Origin: Streptomyces sp. JB150
GTDB taxonomy: Bacteria; Actinomycetota; Actinomycetes; Streptomycetales; Streptomycetaceae
Direction of reading: 5' to 3'
Assembly (NCBI RefSeq): GCF_011193355.1
Contig: NZ_CP049780.1
Span: forward strand, 4,601,085-4,665,084
Length of the DNA: 64,000 nucleotides
A program made the translations under genes and the position numbers. Of this stretch, positions 17,546 to 26,590 are shown piece after piece. A model generated the notes under the pieces. The model had not been told where the DNA came from. It made no database searches and was given only the letters and a program-made list of their open reading frames with translations. Numbering within the stretch: the stretch's first letter is position 1; each line of letters opens with the position of its first letter.

Positions 17546-18316
17546 TCAGCCGTCGCCGCCGAGTACCCCGCGCAGCTCCTTCGGGAGCAGCTCGGTGCAG
17601 GCCTGCTTGGCCTCGTTGGTGAGGGCGTCGCTGGTGCAGGTGTAGTAGTCGCGGTAGACCAGCTGGGCCGTGAAGGACGCCGCGACCAGCGTGATGGCGA
17701 GGGACGCGGTGACGAGGCCGCTGATCGCGGCGGCGGTCTGAGGACGGGCGTTCGACACGGGGGCCGGGGAGTCCGGGGCGGGGGTACGGGGCTTGGCGCG
17801 CAGCGCGCTGATGCCCCAGTACAGGGCGAGCGCGCCGAGCAGCAACGCAACATACGCCCACGAGAAGAGGGCGAAGAAGAACGCCCACATGCCGGACAGC
17901 AGGGCGTAGCGCGCGCGGCGCTGGGCCGGGTCCGTGGGGTCCCAGCGCAGGGAGCCGCCGGGGCCGGGGCCGCCCTGCTTCTCGGGGCCGCTGCCGGGCC
18001 GATCGCCGAAGCCGCCGGGGGAGCGGCCGGGCTGCCGGTCGCTCCACTGGCCGCCCCACCGGGGGCGTCCGTCGCCCTCTCCGCCGCCCTGCGGGCCCTC
18101 GCCGTCGGCCGGCCGGCGCGGCTGCCAGGGCCGGTCGGGCGCACCCTCGGGCGGCGGCGCGAACGGGTTGTCCTCCTGGCCCGTCCCGGCGCGCTGGTCG
18201 GTGTCCCGGGAAGAGGGGGGAGAGGTGGGGCGCTCCCGCAGCAGTACGCCGCCGGCCCGCCCTCCCTGCGCCGACTGCGGGGTGAGCGTGAGGCGTCGCA
18301 GGCTGCGGTCCGGCAT
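17546..18316 (-). CDS. Membrane protein with disordered N-terminus
   Basis: 256 residues from an ATG at 18316 (a TTG at 18319 is adjacent). The first 120 residues are Gly/Pro/Arg-rich and disordered. Two hydrophobic segments follow: [20 protein letters not shown] (about 143-163) and [20 protein letters not shown] (about 195-215). The short C-terminus has two Cys residues ([16 protein letters not shown]) probably outside the cell. I do not recognise a named family; it looks like a DUF4190-type actinobacterial membrane protein. Convergent with the DUF6350 gene. Confidence 0.65.
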   Translation of the reverse strand: MPDRSLRRLTLTPQSAQGGRAGGVLLRERPTSPPSSRDTDQRAGTGQEDNPFAPPPEGAPDRPWQPRRPADGEGPQGGGEGDGRPRWGGQWSDRQPGRSPGGFGDRPGSGPEKQGGPGPGGSLRWDPTDPAQRRARYALLSGMWAFFFALFSWAYVALLLGALALYWGISALRAKPRTPAPDSPAPVSNARPQTAAAISGLVTASLAITLVAASFTAQLVYRDYYTCTSDALTNEAKQACTELLPKELRGVLGGDG

Positions 18317-18620
18317 CAAGTGAGCGTCTTCCCCTGGTGAGTACGGCTGATGAACACGACGGGCCCGGGCCCGTCACCCGACCAACGCGTCGGGCGCGCC
18401 GAGCGTTCCCGGCCCGACTCTCCCCAGACGCTACCTTCCGGCCACGCCCCCGTCCCGAGGGGGCCGCCCGGTGTGCCGGTATCGTTGCTGACGGTCGGCT
18501 GCTTCGTAGGCTTCCCCGTATCCGGGGGCGCGAAGCATTCGTACGAACGCACATACGGTCGTCCAGGCGGCGCCGTACGCGGCCGGCCGTACCGTCGTAC
18601 CCCCGAGAAAGGCCCCCACC
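18317..18620. promoter_or_regulatory. Divergent upstream region with TTCGTACGAA palindrome
   Basis: 304-bp gap between the membrane-protein gene and purN. The perfect palindrome TTCGTACGAA at 18538-18547 sits in an imperfect 16-bp one (GCaTTCGTACGAAcGC). A TACGGT -10-like hexamer lies just downstream (about 18554). A regulator site for purNH is possible; none is recognised. No gene or riboswitch is seen. Confidence 0.35.
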
Positions 18621-19259
18621 GTGGCCGCCAAGCCCGTGGCCCGGCGCGTCAAGCGCCTCGTCGTGCTGGTCTCCGGATCCGGCACCAACCTCCAGGCGCT
18701 GCTCGACGCCATCGCCGGCCTCGGCGCCGAGGCGTACGGAGCCGAGATCGTGGCCGTCGGCGCCGACCGGGACGGCATCGAGGGGCTGGCCCGGGCCGAG
18801 CGCGCCGGACTGCCGACCTTCGTGTGCCGGGTCAAGGACCACGCCACCCGAGGGGAGTGGGACGCCGCGCTCGCCGGGGCCGTCGCCGCGTACGAGCCCG
18901 ACCTGGTGATCTCCGCCGGGTTCATGAAGATCGTGGGCAAGGAGTTCCTGGCCCGCTTCGGCGGGCGGTTCGTGAACACCCACCCCGCCCTGCTGCCCAG
19001 TTTTCCCGGCGCCCACGGCGTCCGTGACGCGCTCGCGTACGGCGTCAGGGTCACCGGCTGCACCGTCCACTTCGTCGACGACGGCGTCGACACCGGGCCG
19101 ATCATCGCGCAGGGCGTGGTGGAGGTCCGGGACGAGGACGACGAGAGCGCGCTGCACGAGCGCATCAAGGACGTCGAGCGAAGGCTGCTCGTCGAGGTCG
19201 TGGGGCGGCTCGCCCGCAACGGCTATCGCATTGAGGGACGAAAGGTAGTTATCCAGTGA
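18621..19259 (+). CDS. purN: Phosphoribosylglycinamide formyltransferase
   Basis: 212 residues from a GTG at 18621 with GAAAGG upstream. The GART signature is complete: [14 protein letters not shown] near the N-terminus, catalytic Asn and His in [15 protein letters not shown] (about 118-132) and Asp in [11 protein letters not shown]. It transfers the formyl group of 10-formyl-THF to GAR in purine synthesis. The stop overlaps the purH start by four bases (GTGA), so the two are translationally coupled. folD and glyA in this window supply the one-carbon units. Confidence 0.96.
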   Translation: MAAKPVARRVKRLVVLVSGSGTNLQALLDAIAGLGAEAYGAEIVAVGADRDGIEGLARAERAGLPTFVCRVKDHATRGEWDAALAGAVAAYEPDLVISAGFMKIVGKEFLARFGGRFVNTHPALLPSFPGAHGVRDALAYGVRVTGCTVHFVDDGVDTGPIIAQGVVEVRDEDDESALHERIKDVERRLLVEVVGRLARNGYRIEGRKVVIQ

Positions 19260-20821
19260 CCGCCGAGAGCAACAAGCGGCCCCTTCGCCGGGCGCTCGTC
19301 AGCGTCTACGACAAGACGGGCCTCGAAGACCTCGCGCGCGGCCTGCACGAGGCGGGCGTGGAGCTCGTCTCCACCGGGTCCACCGCCGCGCGCATCGCCG
19401 CGGCCGGCGTCCCCGTCACCAAGGTCGAGGAGCTGACCGGCTTCCCGGAGTGCCTGGACGGCCGGGTCAAGACCCTGCACCCGCGGGTGCACGCGGGCAT
19501 CCTCGCCGACCTGCGCCTGGAGGACCACCAGCGGCAGCTCGCCGAGCTGGGCGTGGAGCCGTTCGACCTGGTCGTGGTGAACCTCTACCCGTTCCGCGAG
19601 ACCGTCGCCTCGGGTGCCTCGCCCGACGAGTGCGTCGAGCAGATCGACATCGGCGGCCCGTCCATGGTCCGCGCCGCCGCGAAGAACCACCCGTCGGTCG
19701 CCGTGGTCACCAGCCCGGCCCGCTACGCCGACGTCCTCGACGCGGCGAAGAACGGCGGCTTCGACCTGATCGCCCGCAAGCGGCTCGCCGCGGAGGCCTT
19801 CCAGCACACGGCGGCGTACGACGTGGCGGTCGCGAGCTGGTTCGCGAGCGAGTACGCCCCGGCCGACGAGTCGCCGTTCCCCGACTTCCTGGGCGCCACC
19901 TGGGAGCGGAAGAACACCCTCCGCTACGGCGAGAACCCGCACCAGCCCGCCGCGCTCTACGTCACCGGTGCCGGCGGCGGCCTCGCCGAGGCCGAGCAGC
20001 TGCACGGCAAGGAGATGTCGTACAACAACTACACGGACACGGACGCCGCCCGCCGTGCCGCGTACGACCACGACGAGCCGTGCGTGGCGATCATCAAGCA
20101 CGCCAACCCCTGCGGCATCGCGATCGGCGCGGACGTCGCGGAGGCGCACCGCAAGGCGCACGCCTGCGACCCGCTGTCCGCGTTCGGCGGTGTGATCGCC
20201 GTGAACCGCCCGGTGTCCAAGGAGATGGCCGAGCAGGTCGCCGAGATCTTCACCGAGGTCATCGTCGCGCCCGGCTACGAGGAGGGCGCGGTCGAGATCC
20301 TGGCGCGCAAGAAGAACATCCGCGTCCTGCGCTGCCCCGAGGCCCCGGCGAACCCCGTCGAGATCAAGCCGGTCGACGGCGGTGTCCTGCTCCAGCACAC
20401 CGACCGCCTCCAGGCCGACGGCGACGACCCGGCCACCTGGACCCTGGCCACCGGCGAGGCCCTGTCCGAGGACGAGCTGAAGGACCTGGCGTTCGCCTGG
20501 AAGGCGTGCCGCGCGGTGAAGTCCAACGCGATCCTGCTCGCCAAGGACGGCGCCTCCGTCGGCGTCGGCATGGGCCAGGTCAACCGCGTCGACTCCTGCA
20601 AGCTGGCCGTCGAGCGGGCGGGCGAGGAGCGGGCGCGCGGCTCGTTCGCCGCCTCCGACGCCTTCTTCCCGTTCCCCGACAACATCGACGTCCTCGGCAC
20701 CGCCGGCGTGAAGGCCATCGTCCAGCCGGGCGGCTCGGTCCGGGACGAGCTGGTCGTGGAGGCCGCGCGGAAGGCGGGCATCACGATGTACTTCACCGGG
20801 ACGCGGCACTTCTTCCACTGA
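19256..20821 (+). CDS. purH: Bifunctional AICAR transformylase / IMP cyclohydrolase
   Basis: 521 residues, the usual PurH length, from the GTG at 19256. N-terminal MGS-like IMP cyclohydrolase domain ([38 protein letters not shown]), then the transformylase domain with [23 protein letters not shown] and [10 protein letters not shown], ending in the conserved [11 protein letters not shown]. It carries out the last two steps to IMP. A 22-bp perfect hairpin follows the stop. Confidence 0.97.
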   Translation: MTAESNKRPLRRALVSVYDKTGLEDLARGLHEAGVELVSTGSTAARIAAAGVPVTKVEELTGFPECLDGRVKTLHPRVHAGILADLRLEDHQRQLAELGVEPFDLVVVNLYPFRETVASGASPDECVEQIDIGGPSMVRAAAKNHPSVAVVTSPARYADVLDAAKNGGFDLIARKRLAAEAFQHTAAYDVAVASWFASEYAPADESPFPDFLGATWERKNTLRYGENPHQPAALYVTGAGGGLAEAEQLHGKEMSYNNYTDTDAARRAAYDHDEPCVAIIKHANPCGIAIGADVAEAHRKAHACDPLSAFGGVIAVNRPVSKEMAEQVAEIFTEVIVAPGYEEGAVEILARKKNIRVLRCPEAPANPVEIKPVDGGVLLQHTDRLQADGDDPATWTLATGEALSEDELKDLAFAWKACRAVKSNAILLAKDGASVGVGMGQVNRVDSCKLAVERAGEERARGSFAASDAFFPFPDNIDVLGTAGVKAIVQPGGSVRDELVVEAARKAGITMYFTGTRHFFH

Positions 20822-20831
20822 GCCGCGCCCG

Positions 20832-20879
20832 CACGGTGAAGGGGCCCGCCGGTCACGACCGGCGGGCCCCTTCACCGTG
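20832..20879. terminator. Bidirectional terminator after purNH
   Basis: Perfect 22-bp inverted repeat (20832-20853 with 20858-20879), CACG loop. It lies three bases from the stop of the convergent minus-strand gene and can serve both. Confidence 0.85.
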
Positions 20880-20882
20880 GTG

Positions 20883-21242
20883 TCAGCAGGACGGCAGCGG
20901 GTCCGTCTCCGAGATGATGTCGTTGTCGCTCATCCAGCCCCACGCGCCGTTGTCGGCCTGGGTGTAGACCCAGCGGGTGGGGTGCGGGCCGCCGTGGTTC
21001 TGGCCGCCGTCGAACTTGCAGACGAAGAAGGACGGGTTGGAGTACATCCGGCCGACGACGCGGTTGCTGTTCGCCCCCGCGTAGACGTTGGCGCCGGTCG
21101 CGTTGTTGCAGTACCAGACGGAGCCGTCCCGCCAGCAGGGCGCGGCGGCCTGGGCGGCGCCCGCGGTGGTCAGGGTGAACGCGGCGCCGGCGGTGACGGT
21201 GGCGGCGCCGAGGGCGAGGGCCTTGCGGAGCATGGTGGTCAT
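20883..21242 (-). CDS. Small secreted Cys/Trp-rich protein (SH3-like)
   Basis: 119 residues from an ATG at 21242 with GGGGGAA upstream. A signal peptide is clear (MLRKALALGAATVTAGAAF..., cleavage after AQAAA). The mature part of about 85 residues has four Cys and several Trp (CWRDGSVWYCNN, FFVCKFDGG, PTRWVYTQADNGAWGWM), like the small SH3b-type secreted proteins common in Streptomyces. Function unknown; it may bind the cell wall. Confidence 0.7.
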   Translation of the reverse strand: MTTMLRKALALGAATVTAGAAFTLTTAGAAQAAAPCWRDGSVWYCNNATGANVYAGANSNRVVGRMYSNPSFFVCKFDGGQNHGGPHPTRWVYTQADNGAWGWMSDNDIISETDPLPSC

Positions 21243-21380
21243 GACTGTTCCCCCAGTCGGGATGCGCATGGCGCGCGGTGGTACGGCGGGCGGCCCCGGC
21301 TCTCCCCCGGGAGAGCCGGGACCGCCCTCGGTCGTGTTCCACCGTGCCGCCTGCCGGGGCGCCCGGGTACCTCGGAACTC

Positions 21381-22934
21381 TCAGGGTCGCCGCGCGCGCA
21401 GCGGCGTGTACTCCTTGAGGTAGTGGGCGACCTCGTCGACGTAGGCCCGGAATCTCGCGGGGACGCCGCCCGCGTCGTTCACCGTGTCGTACGACGTCCG
21501 GTACGCGGCGGCGATCAGCACCCGCCGGTCGCCGGTCAGGGAGGACTTCAGCCGGGGCTCGATGAAGCAGAGGTAGCGGCCCATCGCCGGGATCGACTCG
21601 GCCGGCGAGAAGGGCGGCCGCGGGGTCTTCTCGGTGGGCAGGCCGTCCGCGCGGACCCACCAGCGCAGCACGCGCGGGGTCCAGCGGGCGATGCCGTACT
21701 CGTCGCGCGCGGGGTCCGACAGCTCGGGGTCGAAGTCGCTCTCCGCCTTCAGCATCGCCGCGATCAGCGCCGGGGAGACCTCCGGCTGGGCGCAGGTGTG
21801 CGCCGCGTCGACGATGAGGCGCCGGTAGGCGACCGGGATGCCCTGGTCGGTACGGAGTTCCGCGGCGCCGTACGCCGCGGCCGCCACGGTCGGCGCGGTG
21901 GCGCCCGCGCGGCCCGGACCCGGCCTGCCCCCGTCGGTCGCCCACGGGCCGAGGGCGTACCCGAGCGCGGCGGCCGCCGCCGTGACCGCCGCCGCGGCCG
22001 TCACGGCGGTACGGCGGCGAAGGCGGCGCGGGCCGGTCTCGCCCGCCGCCTCCCGCACCCGGCGCAGCAGCGCCTCCCCGGCGATCCGCTCCTCGTGCGT
22101 CCGGGTCAGGCAGCACCGCACGATCTCCCGCCAGGGCCCCGGCAGTCCGGGGGAGAGCCGCAGCTCGTCCGCGCCGCGGGCGTACGCGGCGGCCGCGTCA
22201 CGGCGGGCCGTCGGGGTGGCGCCGGGCAGCGGGAAGGCGCCGGTGAGGACGAGGTGGGCGAGGACGCCGAAGGCCCAGACGTCGGCGGAGGGGCGGATGC
22301 GGCGGCCGCGCTCGCCGATCTCCGACCAGAGCAGTTCGGGCGGGGTGTAGTCGGGTGTGGAGAAGGCGGGCGTGTAGGCGTGGGTGCCCTCCAGCTCGGC
22401 GGCCATGTTGAAGTCGGCGAGGCGGGCCGAACCGTCCCGCATCAGCAGGACGTTGGCCGGCTTCAGGTCGCCGTGCACCCAGCCCGCCGTGTGCAGCTGG
22501 TGCAGGCCCTCGCAGACCTGCGCCAGCAGCGCGGGGCCCGAGGCGGGCCGCGGGGTCTGCGCGAGCAGGGCCGTCAGGGAGCCCTCCGCCTTCTCCAGGA
22601 CCAGGACGGTCGCGCCGTCGAGCCCGGGGCGGGCGGGGTCGTCGACGGTCAGCGTCTCGTACATCCGGATCAGCCGGGGCCGCGCCACCCGGCGCAGCAA
22701 CTCGACCTCCCGGTCGATCAGTTCCCGCAGGTGGGCCAGGTGACGGGGGGTGCTGGTGCCGGTGGGCAGGAACTTCAGCGCCACGGTGCGCGGCAGTACG
22801 TCGTCCGCCGCGGTCCGCCTCCCCTCGTACACGCTGCCGAACGCCCCGGTCGCGATCGGCCCCCGCACCTCCCAGCCGCCGACCCGGTACCCGCGCGGCA
22901 CCGGGACCGCGTACGGCTCCTGCCGTCCGCTCAC
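21381..22934 (-). CDS. Ser/Thr protein kinase fused to a transglycosylase-like domain
   Basis: 517 residues from a GTG at 22934 that overlaps the FHA gene stop by four bases. Kinase domain at about 10-275: Gly loop GAFGSVYEG, Lys in VALKFLP, catalytic loop VHGDLKPANVLL. The metal-binding DFG reads DFN (LADFNMAAEL), a departure from consensus. A membrane segment at about 295-320 is followed by an exported domain of about 190 residues with AMLKAESDFDPELSDPARDE and EYGIARWTP, resembling lytic transglycosylases; the Glu in KAESD is the candidate catalytic acid. This suggests an envelope sensor kinase coupled to cell-wall binding or cleavage (inference). Confidence 0.8.
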   Translation of the reverse strand: MSGRQEPYAVPVPRGYRVGGWEVRGPIATGAFGSVYEGRRTAADDVLPRTVALKFLPTGTSTPRHLAHLRELIDREVELLRRVARPRLIRMYETLTVDDPARPGLDGATVLVLEKAEGSLTALLAQTPRPASGPALLAQVCEGLHQLHTAGWVHGDLKPANVLLMRDGSARLADFNMAAELEGTHAYTPAFSTPDYTPPELLWSEIGERGRRIRPSADVWAFGVLAHLVLTGAFPLPGATPTARRDAAAAYARGADELRLSPGLPGPWREIVRCCLTRTHEERIAGEALLRRVREAAGETGPRRLRRRTAVTAAAAVTAAAAALGYALGPWATDGGRPGPGRAGATAPTVAAAAYGAAELRTDQGIPVAYRRLIVDAAHTCAQPEVSPALIAAMLKAESDFDPELSDPARDEYGIARWTPRVLRWWVRADGLPTEKTPRPPFSPAESIPAMGRYLCFIEPRLKSSLTGDRRVLIAAAYRTSYDTVNDAGGVPARFRAYVDEVAHYLKEYTPLRARRP

Positions 22935-23761
22935 CCGATGGGCCGGTCGAGGGCGGTCCGGGGCGGCGCGGCCGGGGCGACGGAGGGCCGCCGCGTGTCC
23001 TGCGGGCAGCCGGCGGACGACGGCCGCGCGGGCGGGCGCTTCGCGGCGAGGACGTCCAGGTCGTCCTCGCGGACCAGGTCGAAGCGGAGCGCCAGGGACA
23101 CCAGGGACTCCTTCTTGCCGTTGAGGCGGGGCCCGGTGTCGGCGGTGTCGGGGCCGGGCTTCAGGCGGAGCTTCACGGCGAGGTAGTCGATGTTCCACTG
23201 CACCGAGGTGCGCGACGCGGCCGGCCAGCCGGGGCGCAGCCGGTCCACGACCTGGTCGACGGTGGGCAGCGGGGCATGCGGCGCGCCGCGCAGCCGGGGC
23301 TCGCACAGGGCGGCCAGCACCGCGAAGTAGCGCTTGGTGCGGTCCAGGCAGAACGCGGGCGCGGTGGTCGCGCCGTCCAGCCCGGACTCGGGGCCCAGAT
23401 AGTCGTGGCGCGGCGCCCACACCTCGACCGGCAGCAGATCGCCCGCGGCCGGCAGCACGATCCGGGAGAACTCGAACGGCACGGGCGCGTCCAGCCGCCC
23501 CGGGCCGACCTTGATGTGCTCGCCGGCCCCCTCCGGGTTCTCCACGACGTACGTCTGCTCCCGGCTGAGGTTGCTCAGCAGCCAGAACGCGCCCTGTGCG
23601 GCGATCAGGCCGGCTCGGCGGGAGACCCCGTCGTGGGCGATCGCGAGGTCGTTCCCGGCGTCGCGACCGAAGGCCAGCCGCTCGCCGGGGGCGAGCCGGA
23701 AGCGGCGGTCGCCGCGCGGGTCCTCCCCGGTCGGCGGAGGTACCACGATGATGCTGTACAA
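22931..23761 (-). CDS. FHA domain protein
   Basis: 276 residues from a TTG at 23761 supported by GGGAG eleven bases upstream; no ATG or GTG gives the full domain. An FHA domain occupies about 15-95 (FRLAPGERLAFGRDAGNDLAI, then DGVSRRAG and LSNLSREQTYVVEN). FHA domains bind phosphothreonine, so the coupled kinase gene downstream is the obvious partner. A second helical region (about 140-235, LPTVDQVVDRLRPGWPAASR) looks winged-helix-like. The C-terminus is Pro/Ala-rich. Confidence 0.8.
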   Translation of the reverse strand: MYSIIVVPPPTGEDPRGDRRFRLAPGERLAFGRDAGNDLAIAHDGVSRRAGLIAAQGAFWLLSNLSREQTYVVENPEGAGEHIKVGPGRLDAPVPFEFSRIVLPAAGDLLPVEVWAPRHDYLGPESGLDGATTAPAFCLDRTKRYFAVLAALCEPRLRGAPHAPLPTVDQVVDRLRPGWPAASRTSVQWNIDYLAVKLRLKPGPDTADTGPRLNGKKESLVSLALRFDLVREDDLDVLAAKRPPARPSSAGCPQDTRRPSVAPAAPPRTALDRPIG

Positions 23762-23871
23762 GTGCGTCTCCCGTGCCCGGCCCGTGCCCGCCGGCCGGAC
23801 GCGGAGGCCGACGACCCGGCCGGCGCCCGTCGGGCACGACAGCTGCTCAGGCCAGGTTAGGGCGGCGCACC

Positions 23872-23910
23872 AGGGCCGTGTCCCCCCTCGATCGGGTGAG
23901 ACACGGCCCT
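23872..23910 (-). terminator. Hairpin after the membrane protein gene
   Basis: AGGGCCGTGTC (23872-23882) pairs with GACACGGCCCT (23900-23910), 11 bp, with a C-rich/G-rich inner part. It separates the 23948-24535 gene from the FHA-kinase pair. Confidence 0.7.
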
Positions 23911-23947
23911 TGGGTGTGAACGGCGCGCGGGTGGCGCGGCGGGGCGC

Positions 23948-24535
23948 TCAGTAGCGCGGCCGCTTGAACCACTCGGCGCTGGCCCGCTTCGCCGCGAAGA
24001 CGATCAGCAGGATGGCGACGGCGATGATGAGCAGGCCGATGCCCCAGGCGGCGATCATGAAGATGCCGGTGACGATCGCGAACGAGCCGTAGACGATGGA
24101 GCACACCCGGACGCCGTTGCCGCCCTTCGCGTACTGGAACAGCAGCGCCAGGCCGAGCAGCGCGAAGACCGCGGCGAGACCGAGGAAGAAGACGACGATG
24201 CCCTTGCCGAGGTCGGCGAACTCCTGGGCCTGGGAGTCGCCGGATATGCCGGCCTCGGCCATCGTCTCGTCCCACTGGCTCAGCGTGTAGCCGTACAGGA
24301 CCGCGATGATCGCGTGCGCCAGGACGATGATGCCGAGCATGATCTGCGCGGCGCGCGTGATGCCGGGCATCTGGACCGGGCCGGCCGGCGGGTAGCCGTA
24401 CCCGGCCGGCGGCGCGGCCGGGTAGCCGTAGCCCGCCGGGGCCTGGGGCTGCTGGGGGTAGCCGTAGCCGGGTGCGCCGGGGGCCGGCTGCTGGGGCGGG
24501 TTCCCGTAGGGGTTGTTCGGGTCGCCGAAACTCAT
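23948..24535 (-). CDS. Pro/Gly/Tyr-rich four-helix membrane protein
   Basis: 195 residues from an ATG at 24535 with GGAGGAAAG upstream. The first 60 residues are a cytoplasmic Pro/Gly/Tyr repeat ([20 protein letters not shown]), then four hydrophobic segments (about 65-90, 110-135, 145-165, 168-188) and a basic end. This layout is common in actinobacterial small membrane proteins of unknown function. Upstream is the divergent folD gene. Confidence 0.75.
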   Translation of the reverse strand: MSFGDPNNPYGNPPQQPAPGAPGYGYPQQPQAPAGYGYPAAPPAGYGYPPAGPVQMPGITRAAQIMLGIIVLAHAIIAVLYGYTLSQWDETMAEAGISGDSQAQEFADLGKGIVVFFLGLAAVFALLGLALLFQYAKGGNGVRVCSIVYGSFAIVTGIFMIAAWGIGLLIIAVAILLIVFAAKRASAEWFKRPRY

Positions 24536-24784
24536 GGCGGTCTTTCCTCCGTTGCCTGGATGCGGGGACGAGGCGCGGCGCGATGCGGAGGAAGGTTTCT
24601 GTTGGATGCGGTTCGTCCCCCCGGTACTGCCCCGCGGCACTGCGGCTCAATCGTTCTTCAGCCACCTGCGGATTGTCCAGCCGGGTTTCCCAGACGTTGT
24701 GCAAGTGCAACAACCCTCGGTGACCACCGCCGGCCGCCGCCCCCGGATTGGAACCGGGGGCCGGTCATCCGGGAGGATGGGCCC

Positions 24785-25639
24785 ATGACCGCCCAGATTC
24801 TCGATGGCAAGGCCACCGCAGCCGAGATCAAGTCCGATCTGACCGCCCGCGTGGCGGCGCTGAAGGAGAAGGGCGTCACGCCCGGCCTCGGCACGATCCT
24901 GGTCGGGGACGACCCCGGCAGCCAGAAGTACGTCGCCGGCAAGCACCGCGACTGCGCCCAGGTCGGCATCGCCTCCATCCAGCGCGAACTGCCGGCGACG
25001 GCGACGCAGGAGGAGATCGAGGCGGTCGTCCGGGAGCTGAACGAGGACCCGGCCTGCACCGGCTACATCGTGCAGCTCCCGCTGCCCAGGGGCATCGACG
25101 AGAACCGCATCCTCGAACTGATGGACCCGGCCAAGGACGCCGACGGCCTGCACCCGATGAACCTCGGCCGCCTCGTCCTCAACGAGCCGGCCCCGCTGCC
25201 CTGCACCCCGAACGGCATTCTCACCCTGCTGCGCCGTTACGGCGTCGAGCTGAAGGGCGCCGAGGTCGTGGTCGTCGGCCGCGGCGTGACCATCGGCCGC
25301 CCGATGCCGCTGCTGCTCACCCGGCGCAGCGAGAACGCCACCGTGACCCAGTGCCACACCGGCACCCGTGACCTGGCGGCCCATCTGCGCCGCGCGGACG
25401 TCGTCATCGCCGCCGCCGGGTCCGCCCACCTGATCCGCCCCGAGGACGTCAAGCCCGGCGCGGCCGTCCTCGACGTCGGGGTCTCCCGCAACGCCGAGGG
25501 CAGGATCGTCGGCGACGTCCACCCCGGCGTGGCCGAGGTGGCCGGCTGGATCTCCCCGAACCCGGGCGGTGTCGGCCCCATGACCCGGGCGCAGCTGCTG
25601 GTCAACGTGGTCGAGGCGGCGGAGCGCAGTGTCGGCTGA
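24785..25639 (+). CDS. folD: Methylenetetrahydrofolate dehydrogenase / cyclohydrolase
   Basis: 284 residues from an ATG at 24785. Both FolD signatures are present: [17 protein letters not shown] with the catalytic Lys near residue 58, and [10 protein letters not shown]; the NADP-binding part has [14 protein letters not shown] and the end has [16 protein letters not shown]. It interconverts 5,10-methylene- and 10-formyl-THF, feeding PurN and PurH. GGGAGGA lies 10-16 bases upstream, but GAGGAT six bases before the ATG also resembles a leaderless -10. The DUF3017 gene overlaps its 3' end by 11 bp. Confidence 0.96.
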   Translation: MTAQILDGKATAAEIKSDLTARVAALKEKGVTPGLGTILVGDDPGSQKYVAGKHRDCAQVGIASIQRELPATATQEEIEAVVRELNEDPACTGYIVQLPLPRGIDENRILELMDPAKDADGLHPMNLGRLVLNEPAPLPCTPNGILTLLRRYGVELKGAEVVVVGRGVTIGRPMPLLLTRRSENATVTQCHTGTRDLAAHLRRADVVIAAAGSAHLIRPEDVKPGAAVLDVGVSRNAEGRIVGDVHPGVAEVAGWISPNPGGVGPMTRAQLLVNVVEAAERSVG

Positions 25640-26147
25640 GCGCGACGGCGCGGCACCCGGAACCGACGGCGAGGAGCCGCGGATCACGGGTGACACCCCC
25701 GAGACCGTCGAGGTGCGCGACCCGATCAGCGCGCCCGACGCCGAGGGCAGGCCGCGCCGGGTCACCCGTCGTTTCCCGCTGTTCACCCGGGACACCGCCC
25801 GCCCGGAGGGCGGCGGCCGGGCCGCGTCCGGGGACGCTCCGGCGCCCGCCCGGCAGTGGCCGATGCTCGCCGTGCTCGCCACGGTCGGCCTGGGCCTGCT
25901 GCTGACCGCGTTCGACGCGTTCCGCGCCGGCACGCTGCTGGTCGGCGTGGCCCTGCTGGGCGGCGCGGTGCTGCGCTGGCTGCTGCCCGGCGTCGGCATG
26001 CTCGCCGTACGGTCCCGGTTCACGGACATCGCGACGTACGGCGCGCTGGGCACGGTGATCGTCCTGCTGGCGCTGATGGCGCAGCCGGAGCCCAAGCTGG
26101 AGATCCCGTTCCTGAAGGACACGCTGCACTTCACGGTCAGCGGCTGA
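25629..26147 (+). CDS. DUF3017 domain membrane protein
   Basis: 172 residues from a GTG at 25629 inside the end of folD. The first 75 residues are acidic and disordered; three hydrophobic segments follow (about 77-95, 98-118, 135-152). The order and the close link to folD identify it as the DUF3017 protein found downstream of folD in actinobacteria. Function unknown. Confidence 0.8.
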   Translation: MSAERDGAAPGTDGEEPRITGDTPETVEVRDPISAPDAEGRPRRVTRRFPLFTRDTARPEGGGRAASGDAPAPARQWPMLAVLATVGLGLLLTAFDAFRAGTLLVGVALLGGAVLRWLLPGVGMLAVRSRFTDIATYGALGTVIVLLALMAQPEPKLEIPFLKDTLHFTVSG

Positions 26148-26176
26148 GCGCCGGAAACGGCGGTACGGCGGCGGGT

Positions 26177-26218
26177 GCGGCGGCCCGTCCTCTCCCCCGA
26201 GGAAGGACGGGCCGCCGC
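26177..26218 (+). terminator. folD operon terminator
   Basis: Perfect 15-bp stem, GCGGCGGCCCGTCCT (26177-26191) with its complement at 26204-26218; 12-base loop. Confidence 0.8.
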
Positions 26219-26391
26219 CCACGACCAACCTTTCGCACCCGCAGGACCCGTTCAACGTCTGTCCGTTCGCTGTGGCACGGAAGTGACCGTTCCGCTACCG
26301 TGTCCGCGCGCTGTCGCACCACGGCACGACGGTGCCGGTGAGCGGCCTGACAACGCCTGATACGGACGAGACGGACCATGTGCCCCTGTTG

Positions 26392-26452
26392 TGTCGATGT
26401 ATCGACAAGTTCGGGGATGTGCGGTCAAGACACTGCACAGCGGGACTAATCT
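26392..26452 (+). promoter_or_regulatory. Promoter region with TGTCGAT-N2-ATCGACA palindrome
   Basis: The palindrome is at 26392-26407. A TAATCT -10-like hexamer lies at 26447-26452, giving a leader of about 130 nt before the XRE/DUF2690 gene. The leader is G-rich with several GGGGGAA tracts; no known riboswitch is recognised in it. Confidence 0.4.
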
Positions 26453-26590
26453 GTCCCATCGGGCCATAAGGCCGGGCAATCAGGACAGTGCGGGGGTGCG
26501 CCGCCGCCGGGGGAACTGAGATCCTGGCGACGCGCATCCCCGTGGGCGGGGGAAAAGCCAGCACTACCCGGGGGGAAGAGGGGGGAAGCA

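Noticed and set aside
24536..24784. ZTP riboswitch before folD or purN
   Set aside because: Neither upstream region contains the conserved GACUGGCG or the 3' CCUGGGC element.
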